Assembly (NCBI GenBank): GCA_019188255.1
Contig: JAETXT010000007.1
Coordinates: 4,774,001-4,838,000 of the forward strand
From: Verticillium longisporum
Lineage: Eukaryota > Ascomycota > Sordariomycetes > Glomerellales > Plectosphaerellaceae
Direction: 5' to 3'
DNA length: 64,000 bases
A program made the translations under genes and the position numbers. The notes beneath the pieces are model-generated. The model was not told where the DNA came from. It saw only the letters and a program-made list of their open reading frames with translations, and searched no databases. This document shows, piece after piece, positions 21,601 to 34,621 of this stretch; positions within the stretch are counted from its first letter, which is position 1; the number at the start of each line of letters is the position of its first letter.

Positions 21601-22971
21601 TGTATTGTACCATCATGCTCTTCGGCGGAAGTGACGATTCCCCGTACACGCCGGCAGTAGCGCTCATGAAGAAGCGGCAGCCCGAGCTGGTGAGTGCCAT
21701 GAGGTGGAGGCGAGTGGTCTCACGAGACGAGATAGGGCTTATAGAGACGATCTTCAAGTTGTTTGTGATGAGAGGTGAGTTGCGAATGATCATGTGTCCG
21801 ATATCGCTGAGACACTGGCTCTTCTCCTTCTCGATCACCTTGACGAGGTCGTTGGCTCCGCTCATGTGGTACACACGGATCGTCGAAGTAGACGAAAGGG
21901 TGTAAAGAAGCTTGCGTGAGTCGTCGGCTACAATCTGTACGAGGTATTCCGGGGTCTTCGCGTTCCAGAACGGAGACTGGAAAGTCACAACGCCGGTCCA
22001 ACCTGGGTTGCTGTGATTGATCCTGCCGCATCGACTTGAAAACCATCGCTCCTCCTGTTGATAGTACAGTTCGTTGATGTCCGTGTCGGTGCTGCCGCCG
22101 AAGAAAATGCGTCCATCGGTCGTTCCAGTGATGATCCGAACGTCACTTCCTCGTAGGGGCAGGTCCAATTTGGTCTGGTAAAGCGAGACGCTCTTGGTAC
22201 CAGCTGCATTGGGCTTGGCGGAGAGACCCAGAAGGTTGATCTCTTGAGAGGTCGCGACAACGAGCATGTGGGTAATGTCGGCTACGAAAATGCCAGGCTT
22301 CGGCGGCACGAGGGCGACAGCGTGAATTGTGTATTTGACGTCTTCGAACCCGATGAGCTCGGGCTCAGGCTGGGTGTAGTCCCAGAGAAACAGTGAGTTG
22401 TCGATAGCAACCCACGCGTGGTTGATCTCGGCGAACAGTCCCATGAGTGTTTGCAGCTGGCTGGCGTTGTAGTGGTTGAAGATCTCGTTCGGGATTGGGT
22501 ACATCTGGGTCTTGTGGAAGGGTGCCCAAGCAGAATCAATGCTGACGAGGTCATACTCAGAGGACGAGCCGGCTAAAGGAAAATCATCAGTGAAGCTCAA
22601 GACGGCGTGGATGATGCAAGGGCTGGAGAGATCTCACATTTGGCGTACGACTCTAGATCAGGATAGTTCAGATCTCGCTGAAGAAACTCGTTGACGGCTT
22701 GGGCCGCCTTGGTGACAGGGGGCACATCGGGTGCCTGCTGCTGAATGTGCGAGGCAGGAACCAAGCCGCCGCTCATACCAGAGGTTGTTGATGTCGTGAC
22801 GGAGGACTGATTCGGCCTGGGGACGAGACTGCTGCTGGGCGCAGGATTCGCATTCCCATCGAAGAGACGCCTTCTGACAGGGTCGTCGTTGGATTGGAAC
22901 CTGGAGGCGGCGGGGGTGTTGAGAAACGCGCCAGGTACAGGACGCGCCGGTGTGATTGCTGGGTACGACAT
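18665..22971 (-). CDS. NUP170: Nucleoporin of the inner ring, Nup170/Nup155 family
   Basis: Large scaffold protein of the nuclear pore inner ring that links the membrane ring to linker nucleoporins. Exons: 22971-22638, 22572-19437 and 19384-18665, giving 1396 aa once corrected. A disordered N-terminus (SYPAITPARPVPGAFLNTP) is followed by the YPDLESY segment. A beta-propeller then begins near FHKTQMYPIPNEIFNHYN. A long alpha-solenoid ends in a short coiled coil (DIRREVRTVRREVEAL). Length and order match fungal Nup170. The frame is interrupted at the five-G run 21585-21589 (C run on the coding strand). One restored base joins KFPPP to DQLGRTATN and then to SRALEVSRLGERFAPGYFLDF, a conserved region. 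This gene is not expected to be dispensable, so the interruption is probably a sequence error. Confidence 0.92.
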
Positions 22972-23738
22972 TTTCGAGCTGGAGAGGTCGTGAACGGAAG
23001 GTGGTCGAAGGTCGATATGGCTTCACCGATCGAGGCAGCGCGTGGCCAGCGAAGGCTTGTTGTCGCGGTATGCAACCACCATCAACAACAAGAAAAGAAG
23101 ATGGTGGAGCAATTGCCGTCGAGAGAGCTGGGTTGGCGAAGGCACTGGGGTCTCCTCCCACGGGTTGATGGATGGCCCTTTGATGGAGCAATGTGACAGG
23201 GTGAGTTGTCGAAGCAGCAGCGAGATGCAGCTGGCAATTGTCAGTGCTTGAACGTCGGAGGTCGAAAGGCTGCACCTGTTCCCGGGCAGCGCGTGGGAAT
23301 TTTCGCGACAGGGAACGGCCGGAGCTGGTCTGGTGCTCTGGGGGGTTCCTCGCGCTAAGCCCGTTTCGGGGGCATGGCTGAGGAGAGCTTGGGGCCCACC
23401 AAACGAGCTCCATGACTGACCATGACTCTCCCCGACTTTTTGTCACATGTCGACGAAAATGATGACGATGCATGGTCAATTAAAGAACCCCAAGACGTAC
23501 AGATTCCACGCTCATTTACTCATCACAGTTCCTATCTAACAACGCATCCAGCCGCGTTGTGTGAAGCCTGCGACATGATCATGGGTCTGTCCGTATCGTC
23601 CTCTGATTACTCTGGTTTCTTCTTTTCAGTACCATGCCGCCTGACAAGCTGTACATCGCGGCCTCATAGTTCCAACCAGTCTCAGCCTTTGGCTTTTTAA
23701 ATCCTTGAGCAGAATATAAAATCGACGAGGCGCACATC
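22972..23738. other. Intergenic region between two minus-strand genes
   Basis: Promoter of Nup170 and 3' UTR of the ketoreductase gene. Open frames overlapping 22894-23251 are antisense shadows or chance. Nothing else is seen. Confidence 0.45.
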
Positions 23739-24803
23739 TTAAGCCTTCTTGGCCTCGCGCTCGGCCTTGCGAAGCGCCCGCCTGCGAATATCCTTGTGCA
23801 TCTTTCCGTTGTACCAGATGCCCAGTGCGTTTCCAGTACCGAGGGTGCTCTCGAGGGCCCAGACCATGATCGAGTGCGTCCACCAGGGGGTGTAGGTGTA
23901 TGCCCAGTTCTGGTAGCTTCCTGATCCGATCTTGCCCAGCGTGGCCTTGACGAAGTTCTTGGGCGTGGGGATCAGGGCGCTGGCGCGGCGGACCTTGCTC
24001 ATGGCGGTCGTGATGAGGTAGCTGAGGACGAGCTGTGTATCGACGCCGGACGGCTTCAGTTCCTCGGCGAGGGAGCTGTTCCAGTGCTGAAGGAAGGCCT
24101 TGCTGCCGGAGTAGGTGGCGAGGTAGGGAGTGGGGATCCAGCCGGCAAAGGAGCCCATCGTCAGGATGAGGCCCTTCTTACGCTGCACCATGATAGGCGC
24201 GATGATGGATGTCGTCTTCAGGGTGCCCAGGCAGTTGATGGTGACGATGCTCTGCAGCTCCTCGCGGGTCGTGTCGACAAAGGAGACGGGGATGCTGTGG
24301 CTCTGGCCGACGTTGTTGATGAGGATGGCGACGTCGAGACCAGCAACGGTCGCGGCGAGGGCGTCGTAATCGGCGTTGTCGTCACGAGCAAAGTCCATGG
24401 CCAGGATCTTGGACTGGACCTTAGGATACTTCTGCTCAAGCTCGGCGGCGAAGGCCTCGAGCTTGGACTTGGTTCGGGAGACGAGGACGACGTTGAAGCC
24501 CTTGCTGGCAAGCTGGAGAGCGAACTCCTTGCCCAGGCCGCCGGAGGCACCGGTGACCACGGCCCAGCTACCGGGCTTGCCATACTTGCGAAGCTGCGAA
24601 TTATCCGGTCAGCACAGGGTCAGGAGTTGCGACTAGGTGGGCGAGGGCCAACTAACGCTGGTGCCGCTGAGAACGAAGACGCTCAGGAGGAACTGGAAGT
24701 AAGACAGTGCCTTGGTCGCAACGAACAGAGCCCCAATGCCCGCCAGCACAGTCAGTGCCGATGGCGGCAGCCTGTCGAGGAATTCTGTCAGAATGGTTTG
24801 CAT
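23739..24803 (-). CDS. IFA38: Very-long-chain 3-oxoacyl-CoA reductase (17-beta-HSD12-like, Ifa38/KAR)
   Basis: NADPH-dependent ER-membrane reductase for the second step of very-long-chain fatty acid elongation, supplying sphingolipid acyl chains. Two exons, 24803-24657 and 24593-23739, giving 333 aa. An N-terminal membrane segment ([22 protein letters not shown]) is followed by the short-chain dehydrogenase fold. Visible motifs are the cofactor motif [11 protein letters not shown], the NNVG motif, and the catalytic Ser and YxxxK (MGSFAGW, TYSGSK). The C-terminus is basic (REAKKA), consistent with ER retention. Length fits the family (about 335-345 aa). It is divergent from ERG28, with 535 bp between the start codons. 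Confidence 0.93.
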
Positions 24804-25338
24804 CTTTGTTGTCAAATAGGTGCTCTTGCGATGAGTGGAGGAGCAAGAAAAAAACGCCAAGCTGGACAGATCAGACAAATGTCTAGAAAGGAGAGAGGGG
24901 CCGAAGCTTCAGGCACGGGAAGCAAACAGTTCACAGGCCAGACGGAGCCCCGGCCGAAATTGTTGAGGTGCACACCTTCCGACCGAAAATCAATCAACGC
25001 GTCCAGGCGCCCTACCCCCCAGCAGAGGGAAGCTAAGAAGCTGACGTCAGACGACAGCTGCTGGCAGCCGTACACTGCTATGGAAACAGCTTCAGGGGGT
25101 CCCTTGCCCTGGAAGCTGGCATGAGCACCCAAGGCGCTCGAAAAGATCCGCTGCTGCACCTCACCGTCAGCCAATCTCCGAATCAGGGATTCTCTTCATC
25201 CTGTGACGCCGCCCAAGTACAAGAAGCAGAGGCTGCCCTTTCTAGGCTGCCCTTTCTAGTGTTGAAAGTGCTCGCCACGTACCCTCAAGCTCACGCCAAG
25301 CCCGCCATTCGAATACATTTGTCGAAATCGCCGCTACA
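24804..25338. promoter_or_regulatory. Divergent promoter of IFA38-like and ERG28 genes
   Basis: Short region between two start codons, so it must hold both promoters. It contains a perfect tandem copy of the 14-mer GGCTGCCCTTTCTA at 25231-25244 and 25245-25258, about 80 bp before the ERG28 ATG. No known sterol-response motif was identified with certainty. Confidence 0.5.
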
Positions 25339-25937
25339 ATGGTCACCATCGCCGACCTCCTCCCCTCCTCGCAGGGCCTTCTTCCCTACTACATGATACT
25401 CGTACGGTCCTGACTGCCCCTCCTCGCCCAGCATTCCAAGACACCCAAGTTGACCAATGCCGTCCCCCGCCCTCTTAGGTCTCCTTGATCTCCGTTGGCA
25501 ACTCGGCCCAGTGTCTCTTGACTCTCCACTACACGCGCCGTATCTACTGCAACAAGTTTGTCACCAACACGAGCCTGGCGCCGAAATCCGCCCTGCGTGA
25601 CCCAGAGGACTCGGTCCACAAGCTCGTGCTCGCCACGAACCGCGCCGCCGCCGGCAATGCCACCGACCAGGTCACGCCGCTCGCCGCCCGCCTCTTCGCG
25701 ACCTGGACCCTCCTCGCCGCCGTCGTGCGCATGTACGCCGCCTACCACCTGGAGCACGCCCACATGTACGACCTCGTCCTGTGGACCTACGTCGTCGCGC
25801 TCGGCCACTTCCTCAGCGAGATGCTCGTCTTCAAGACGGTCAAGTTTGGCGCCCCCTCCGTGTCGCCCCTCATCGTCGCCACGACGGCCATGATCTGGAT
25901 GCCCATGCAGAGGGGCTACTACGTCCGACTGCCTTAA
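25339..25937 (+). CDS. ERG28: Ergosterol biosynthesis scaffold protein Erg28
   Basis: Small ER membrane protein that tethers the C-4 demethylation enzymes (Erg25, Erg26, Erg27) in ergosterol synthesis. Two exons, 25339-25401 and 25479-25937, giving 173 aa. The splice lies between LLPYYMIL and VSLISVGNSAQCLLTLHYTRR, which is the conserved N-terminal signature of the family. Four hydrophobic segments are visible, including ATWTLLAAVVRMYAAY and VLWTYVVALGHFLSEMLVF. The size is slightly above yeast Erg28 because of a loop at residues 45-75. No defects are seen. Confidence 0.92.
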
Positions 25938-26140
25938 TTGGGGGGTTCAATATGAGCCGGGGGAGGTCTCGCTCGGCACACGCTGCACACCGAAGGAGGA
26001 GGAGGACGAGGAGAACATTCCATCACTGAACGCTAGGAGACGCAGCGAGCATCAATTGACGTGTAATGATACACAATTCTTCATTGACTTGTTCTATTTC
26101 GCGCTTCTCATTTCGTTCTTTTTATCTAAACCCCTTGCTC

Positions 26141-27526
<1,386 letters not shown>

Positions 27527-29024
27527 TGTGACGGGCGGTTGTTCTTGGTCCTGAAGTTGACTTGGGAATCTGAATTGAAAGGACGGGGATCCCTCAGAGA
27601 AATGAGACAGAGAGCTGGAGATGATGCCCCTCACTCAAGTTGGCGAAAAAAACGGCAAGTACGCTACGCTATGATACCGATCGATGAGGGGTGACATGGT
27701 GGGGTAGCTTCTGAGGGGACGGCGGGATTTTATGCGCTTGTGATTGTTGCTCAGAGCGTCATGCTACGAGTCTGGACTGTGAGACTATTTTGGTGCTGTC
27801 GGGAAAGTTGCGGAATTGGTGTCAGTAACCCGAGTCCAAGTTCCAACATGCGCGGTTTCTCTCGTCGAAAGCATCGCCATTGTGCTCGAAGGGTGTGCTG
27901 GGCTCCGGGCCTAGGGATGCCATCCTCTTTCAGACTGTCTGACTCCGCTGGCTTGCAGTCTGGACAGGCCCTTGACATGAGGCCAGGAAAATGGCAAGCA
28001 AATGCCAGCATCTTCATACGGGATTCTGGGGATGGAAATGGATGGGTACGCCGGAAGGCGAACTAGCAGCTAGTGCTGTCTCGTCAAATCGCGCCGCAGT
28101 CGCCTCCATCGACGCGCCTCGCATCTTGCGGCCCGGTTTCGGGCCGGCGCATTCGTCTGTCCTTGGAGGATACACTCGCCTCTGTCGACAACTTTCATCT
28201 TGAGGGTATGAATCCATGGTAGTACAGACAGTTTTCGCACCTAATAGTGGGTGGTCCAATACTTGGCAAACCAACCAACGAACCAGTGGCAATAGGCTAC
28301 ATCTGAGGAGAAGCAATGCATCCGGTGACAATGTCCATCCATGATCCATATGGTACCTAGGTAGTAAACATGGTCCTGTGAACCGATCATCTCGTGTGTG
28401 AATGAGGGAGCCTTGGGAGCCTCGCTGCATCTAGTACCACCTGGAGGCACCTGGCAGTAAGCATGAAATGTCATTGGCGCTGTGTTTACAGCACGTGCAC
28501 TGAGTCGAACGCGGCGAGGGTCTCGATTATGTCATCGCCCGCACCTGCTGAGGCCCCACCAATGAGGGAGGCTCTCCAAGGCTTCTCCACCATCAAGCTT
28601 CCGATCCGGGGCAATATCGAATCGCGACACTGAACATCGTCACAACACGTCCAACCGATTCCATCAATTCCAGACCACCAAACATCGATTACGATTGATT
28701 CGAAGACCGAACTAGCAATTGCGCCCAATTGTCTCTCTTCTCATGTCAAATAGTCTGCGTGAACACATTGCGAACGCCTCCGACTGACTGCTGAACCAAC
28801 GCGCCGGCAATACATCTCCGAAGACACGTTGAATCAGCCGGGCCAATCCGGTTCTACCCAATCCTCCGAGCACGTCTCGAAGTACCATCTGGCGACGCGC
28901 CGACGCAGTTTTGACTTCTCTTCGAGTGCAACATTCTGCCACTCTCTCAAACCCGTCCTCTTCGAGTGCCTCGGCTGGGTGAGGATCTCCCCAGGTATCC
29001 ACAATAGCTGGAGACGAGGGCGCG
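27527..29024. other. Divergent intergenic region GAL7/ADA2
   Basis: About 1.5 kb containing the promoters of both genes. No coding frame or repeat is convincing. Confidence 0.45.
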
Positions 29025-30692
29025 ATGGGCGTGATTCGAAAGAAGACCGCCACGCGCGGTGGCGAAGGCGGAGTCAAGTACCACTGCGATGTCTGCTCGG
29101 TGGACATCACATCAACCGTAAGTCTTCATGCCAACCCAAGTCCTTGCGCCCGGCGCGTGGCGCGCCGCATGCGAATCCTGGACTGACCTCGCCCCTCGCA
29201 GGTGCGCATCAGATGCGCGCATAGCGCATGCCCCGACTACGATCTCTGTGTCAGTTGCTTCGCCCAAGGCAGCTCTAGCGGCAACCACAAACCGGATACC
29301 CACCCGTTCCGCGTCATTGAACAAAACTCCTTCCCCATATTCGATGCCGACTGGGGCGCGGACGAGGAGCAGCTCATGCTGGAGGGCGCTGAGACGTACG
29401 GTCTCGGATCGTGGGCCGACATTGCCGACCATATTGGCGGCTTCCGTAACAAGGACGAAGTACGCGATCATTATCTCAAAGTCTACGTCGACTCGCCGGC
29501 GTTTCCTCTGCCGAAAAGATGCAGCCCGCACGACATGGAACTGGCCAACGAGATCTCAAGAGAAGACTTTCAAGCGAAGAAGAAGGCGAGGATCGAGGAG
29601 CGCAAAGAGGCTGCTAAGAACGCCCCAGCTCTCCAGCCCAAAACGAAACCAACGGCGTCAGTACCATCTTGCCACGAGATCCAAGGATACATGCCTGGTC
29701 GCCTCGAATTCGAAACAGAACACGCAAACGAGGCGGAAGAGGCGGTGCAACTCATGCAATTCGATCCAGGCGATGGCATCAACGAGCGAACGGGCCAGAT
29801 CGAGCCGGAGATGGATCTGAAACTCACCGTCATGGATATTTACAATGCACGACTCACACAACGTGTGAACCGCAAAAAGGTCATTTTCGAGCACAACCTG
29901 CTAGAGTACAGGGAGAACAACAAGCAGGAGAAGAAGAAGAGCAAGGAAGAGAGAGACCTCTTGACGAAAGCCAAGCCGTTCGCACGGATCATGAACCACG
30001 ACGATTTCGAGGAGCTCAACATCGGACTTATGGATGAGCTCAACCTCCGCCAAGCCATCGGACAGCTACAAGACTGGCGCAACATGGGCATCGGCGACCT
30101 TCGAAGCGGCGAGAAATACGAGCAAGAAAAGGCATCACGCGTGCAGAAGGCTGTGCCCATGGGTTCCATGGACCGCGACCGTCTGGCGTCTGTTCAACGT
30201 AGCAAGGCTGCCGCCGCCGTGCCAGATCCACCGAGCGGTGCGGCTCAGCTCCTGGCGCCCGAGCTGTCGATTCGCCTGGCGCCACAGACAAATGGGGTCA
30301 ACGGCGAGACTGGCGAGACCAAACCCACAATCAACGGCCACGGCGACATTGCCTCGACAAACGGCAGTGTCGTGGTTGCCAATGGCACAGGCCCCGTCAC
30401 GCGTCAGAAGTCCATGCCGACACCAATTGCCGGCATCACGCCCATGACTCTCACCCAAGAGTCGGCGCCGGACCTGCACCTGTTGACGCCCGAAGAAGTC
30501 AAGCTCTGCGAGATTGTGCGACTGCAGCCCAAGCCATACATCATGATCAAGGAACAAATCATGAGCCACGCGGTCAAGGGCAATGGCGCGCTTAAGAAGA
30601 AGCAGGTCCGTGAGATCTGCCGACTGGACTCACACAAGGGTGGCCGTATTTTTGACTTTTTCGTCACGGCGGGCTGGATCGGTCGGGCTTGA
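29025..30692 (+). CDS. ADA2: SAGA/ADA histone acetyltransferase adaptor Ada2
   Basis: Adaptor that binds and activates the Gcn5 acetyltransferase within the SAGA and ADA complexes in the nucleus. Two exons, 29025-29117 and 29202-30692, giving 527 aa. Domains in order: a ZZ zinc finger starting at [12 protein letters not shown] (split by the intron, continuing with [16 protein letters not shown]), and a SANT domain ([21 protein letters not shown]). An Ada2-typical central helical region follows ([27 protein letters not shown]). A C-terminal SWIRM domain ends [12 protein letters not shown] and [14 protein letters not shown] linker rich in Asn, Gly and Thr sits before SWIRM. The gene is complete with no irregularity. 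Confidence 0.94.
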
Positions 30693-31261
30693 GGGTGTGG
30701 CAAGGAGCAGATGGTTTTGATTTCGTTGCTTGTATAAATGAGATACCCCACCGGCACGCACTCACCACGATGGCCATGAGATGGTTTCCAAGGGGTGGAA
30801 ATGAAAGCACGGCCCGGGCATGTGGAGTTGGGTTATCAGGATGAATGGTGTTGTTGTGTTCTCGGCAGGATACGTGGCGTCCAAAGGTGCATACGAGCAA
30901 TGAGGAAGCGATAGGAACCTTTTTGATGAAGAAAACATATTGCTACCTGACCTGCTGACCTACGTGATGTGATGCCAGTGCCGACCCAGCGCCCTGGGAT
31001 GGTCTCCTCGCATGCACAGTGGCCGATGCTCCGCTCGGATGTGATGCCGAGCGCGACCCCTGAATAATCACATGACACTGATAAGACGCTTATCAGCTTG
31101 GGAATTCGCCATACGACCAGTTGTTCGTATCCGAACAATTGAGGGATGCCAAAGGGACCGTTCTCGCGACGCGCCCCAAAGATATGCCTAGGTTGATACC
31201 ATAAAAGTACCTCATTCTGACGGTCAGCCACGGAGCGCGCGCCTTTATCAGATCGCTCGCA
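30693..31261. other. Intergenic region
   Basis: ADA2 3' UTR and the promoter of the type I membrane glycoprotein. No other feature. Confidence 0.4.
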
Positions 31262-32282
31262 ATGGCCGTGTTAACGCATCTACTCGGCCTTGGCCTTGGC
31301 CTCATCCAGCTCGCCGCCGCCGTAGGCATTGACGACAGCCTGCCATCGTATCATTACGGTGCTCCTATCCAGGTCGAGTGCATGAACCGCAGCTCGTGAG
31401 TGCTTTCCCGTTTCTCAGTCGCTCCGGAGAATCAAGAAACTATGTTCCCTGAGGACGAAACGGCCCCCGCGCTCCGTCGGTACCCAGGTAGTCAATGCAC
31501 GCACTGACGCAGAGAATATCAGAGACACGGGCGAACACCTCGAAGACGCGAATCACCAGCTCATCTGGATCCCGTTCCCCGAATGCAGCGAGACGGGCAA
31601 GCCGCTCGAGTTCGCCTACGGCATCGAAAGCGAGGTCAACTGCACGATCCCCATGATCGACGACCCCTTCTTCCACCTCCTCGAGTTCTACATCCACAAC
31701 GACGCGCCGCTCTCGTGCCGGCTCCCCTCGCGGCCGGCCCCACGTCGAGATTGCGGGCCAGAAGCCGCCGGAGCGCGAGTACGTGCCGCTCGTCTTCGCG
31801 CTCGCCGGCACCCTCCAGCTGTCGCACCTGCACATCAGCACGCACCTCAACGTGCTCCTGCACTCGGTGCCCAAGCACCACATCCACCCGCACGACTCGG
31901 GCGTCCTCGACTCGGGCGCCGCCTACAGCACGAGCCCGCTGAGCCACATGCAGGGCACCGCCTCGAAGCGCCTCGTCATCGGCGACCCCTGCCGCTCTCC
32001 TTCTCCGTCCGCCGGTTCCCGACGCCAGCGCTGCCCAAGACGGTGGGCACCGTCGAGAGGCAGGGGATGGGCGGCCACATATACGCGAGTACCGTCTTCT
32101 ACAGCATTGTCAGCTTCGGCGCCGGCGTCACCGTGGCCGGCGCCTACTTCCTCGGCGTCGTGCTGCCCAAAAGGCTGAAGAACAGGACCCTCGGCGGCGC
32201 GACGCCGCTGGGCTACGGTGTCAACGGCGTTGGCGTCGGGAACGGATGGGGGTACTCGAAGGCTTCGAAGCGTCTCGACTGA
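31262..32282 (+). CDS. Uncharacterised type I membrane glycoprotein, secretory pathway
   Basis: Not assigned to a named family. Two exons, 31262-31395 and 31523-32282, giving 297 aa when two frame slips are corrected. A signal peptide (LLGLGLGLIQLAAAVG) is followed by a lumenal domain with N-glycosylation sites (NRSS, NCTI) and paired cysteines (VECMN, PFPEC, NCTI, SCRLP). The segments HQLIWIPFPECSETGKPLEF and HLLEFYIHNDAPLSCRLP look strongly structured. One membrane helix (VSFGAGVTVAGAYFLGVVLP) precedes a short Gly-rich cytosolic tail ending SKASKRLD. The frame slips at the C run 31738-31741 (one extra) and returns at 31986-31989 (one missing). Between them the protein reads HVEIAGQKPPEREYVPLVFA. 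It may act in ER glycoprotein or GPI processing, but this is a guess. It is convergent with the EXPERA gene. Confidence 0.72.
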
Positions 32283-32559
32283 GGCGTATCAGTATAGACC
32301 CAGGCGCCTGTGTATGTGTGTATGCCTGGTTGATTGGCGCGTTCTACGACGTAATGTTACAATATTGGCGAGATGGACGCCGTGGACAAACGCTTTTTTT
32401 TTTTTGCTGTATGCCTGTATGTTCTGGGAGCTTCATGGGTTTTCTTTTTTCTATCTCTTGTTACATGGGTCGGATCACTTTCCCTCCCGCCTGCATGAAG
32501 TGTATGACTAGAACAAAGAATTGTGCCACCTCCAGAAGAAGAGGCAAGATGGCAAATGC

Positions 32560-33265
32560 TCAATCGTTCTTCTTCGTCTTGATGGCCTTTGTCTGATCCG
32601 CCGCCTTGGCCCGAGCCAAAAGCCGGTGGCCCATGTCGTAGGCAAGAATGCTCGCTAGACTCTGTCAGTTTGCGACAACCATCAACACCAAAGAAGACTC
32701 GGCCGAACGTACGGATGAGGACCCAAGGGCCGTAGATCAAGAACATAAAGTTGGCCTTCTCGGACGTGGTGTACACGGCACGATCCCAGTAGGGCACGTC
32801 AAAGACGCATGTCAGTGTCGTCAGGGCGACCTCGACGCCGTAGATGACGCAGGCCAGCTCGAAGCCAGGCGTGGTGCCCTTGGTGTGGTCCTCGAAGACG
32901 CGGAGCATCCAGAAGACCATGGGCAGCTGGTAGGCAATCTCGAGATAGGTGAAGAGCAGGAACCACGAGGGCAGCTCGTCGTGCGGCGTGACAAAGTACC
33001 GGTCGTTGTACGCGTCAATGTAGTACTGACGCAGGCGGAACAGGATGCGCAAGGGCGAGCCTTCAGAATTGCCCATTGTGGGCGGGTAGAACGGCGGGAG
33101 GTCGACAACTGGCTCTCATTAGGCTCTGGCTTCCTTCGACGAACAAGAGAAAATCGCTTCAGAGAATCCCATCCGAGGTTGATGCTTACGTAGAATCGCA
33201 ATCAGCTGGATGCCAAAAATGATCATGTAGACATAGTCCCGGCGCAGCTTAGGTGAAGCAGACAT
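32560..33265 (-). CDS. EXPERA-domain membrane protein (TMEM97/sigma-2-receptor-like)
   Basis: Four-helix ER membrane protein of the EXPERA superfamily, whose members include sterol isomerase and TMEM97-type sterol or lipid handling proteins. Three exons: 33265-33190, 33108-32713 and 32654-32560, giving 188 aa with all phases consistent. Helix 1 spans YMIIFGIQLIAILLVDLPPFYP. Helices 2 to 4 include SWFLLFTYLEIAYQLPMVFWML, ELACVIYGVEVALTTLTCVF and ANFMFLIYGPWVLIPSILAY. The C-terminus is lysine-rich (KTKKND), consistent with ER retention. The exact substrate is unknown. The gene is tail-to-tail with the glycoprotein gene. A run of 12 T at 32394-32405 lies between them. Confidence 0.82.
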
Positions 33266-33623
33266 GATGGGCTTTGCGGAGGCCTGACGACTCCTGGTAA
33301 GCTGGAAGACGTCGCCCAATCGTGGGAAGATGATGAAACGTGATGAATCGCGATGCCGACCTCTGCTCTGTCGCGTGTTCGCGATGTGGTAGATGAGATG
33401 ATGGTTTAATGCTACAGATAAGGTCTACAGTGGACACGAGCCGTACAACTGCAGCCAGCTGGCGTCTGCCCCTATTCTTCTAGACTCGTCCCGGCCATCG
33501 CCGCCCGCCGCTCTGTCTGGAGATGACATCTCCAACGTTTGAACCACATCTACGGCAGGATGATCCCAATTGTCGCTCGATTGTTACGAGTCTTTTCTCC
33601 AAGCACTTACTCAGTTGATGTGC
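33266..33623. other. Short intergenic region
   Basis: Promoter of the EXPERA gene and 3' side of the PEBP-like gene. Nothing else is seen. Confidence 0.4.
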
Positions 33624-34621
33624 CTACAATAGCGCGACTATGAGGAAGAATGTCGCCAGGACACCCGCAAACGAGACCATGGGTGCTGAACCCGAACTGG
33701 GCACCGGGCTGTTCCCGCTGCCCTCAGCCGTTCCATTGCCGCCAGCGGCATCAATGGTGAAGTAGGTTCCTCCGATGGCCGGCCCAAGGCCGGCTTGGGT
33801 GCGGAATTGGACCAGCTGTAATGCATCATCAGCCAACGGTCAAGACACAGGAAACCGCCCAAGCCTCGTCATGGAGCATGACGGCTGGCAGCGAAGAGGA
33901 TACCCACATCGAACTTCTGCCTATCATCGGCAACAAGACCCACGGAATCGAATCCCGCACCGTTGAGCGCCTCGGGCTGCACGTATAGCAGGTAGATGTA
34001 CCTGTGCACGCCCGTGCCAGCCGGTGGTGCCGGCGGCCCGTAGCTCGTGAATGGCGCAGACGAATTGACGAGCGTCGACGCCGTCGAGAGGACTGAGGAG
34101 ACGGTCGTGCCGACGGTGAAGTTGCCGGCAAGGTAGTGTCTGATGCTGCGGTTCGTGGGGTTGGCGCGGCTGGGGGCGTCAGGCCCGACCTGGTCATCAA
34201 GTCAACTCTCACGAGAACCTTACCTGCGGAGCACCTGGGGGCGAGGCATCACTAGGGGCGAGGCGCAGGCTTCACTTACCATGACGATGATGAAGCGCGT
34301 CGAGTCGCTCACGTTGGCGGCATTCGCGATGCCCTCGACGCTGAACTCTTGCGGGGCCACAGCCTCTGCGGTGGACAGCTCCGTGCCCGGCGCGAGCAGC
34401 GCGGCGCCGTGACCATCTGCCGTGTGGTAGCTGGCGTAGAAAGCCACTGTCGGGTTGAAGGCAGCGAGGACATCGGGGACGATGCCGTCAGCTGTAAAGG
34501 TGGTGCCAAAGTCCTGCACTGAGACGCTCGACGCCGTGTGGCCTTCAGCGGCGCCATTGCCTTCGTCGCCGTGGCCCAGGACAAGAGGCAAAACGGCCGC
34601 CAAAGTTGTCGTATTTCTCAT
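33624..34621 (-). CDS. Secreted, probably GPI-anchored PEBP-like protein
   Basis: Phosphatidylethanolamine-binding-protein fold directed to the cell surface. Three exons: 34621-34280, 34189-33908 and 33815-33624, giving 271 aa. The N-terminus is a short signal peptide (TTTLAAVLPLVLG). The PEBP core is visible in AFYASYHTADGHGAALLAPG, FIIVMVGPDAPSRANPTNR, IRHYLAGNF, GTGVHRYIYLLYVQP and AGLGPAIGGTYF. The end has a small-residue linker (SSGSAP) and a hydrophobic tail (FAGVLATFFLIVALL) without following charges, as in GPI-anchored proteins. The second intron uses the donor GTGGGT. A nearby alternative donor, GTATCC, would break the frame. In other fungi such proteins are of unknown role, possibly lipid binding or protease inhibition. 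Confidence 0.83.
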
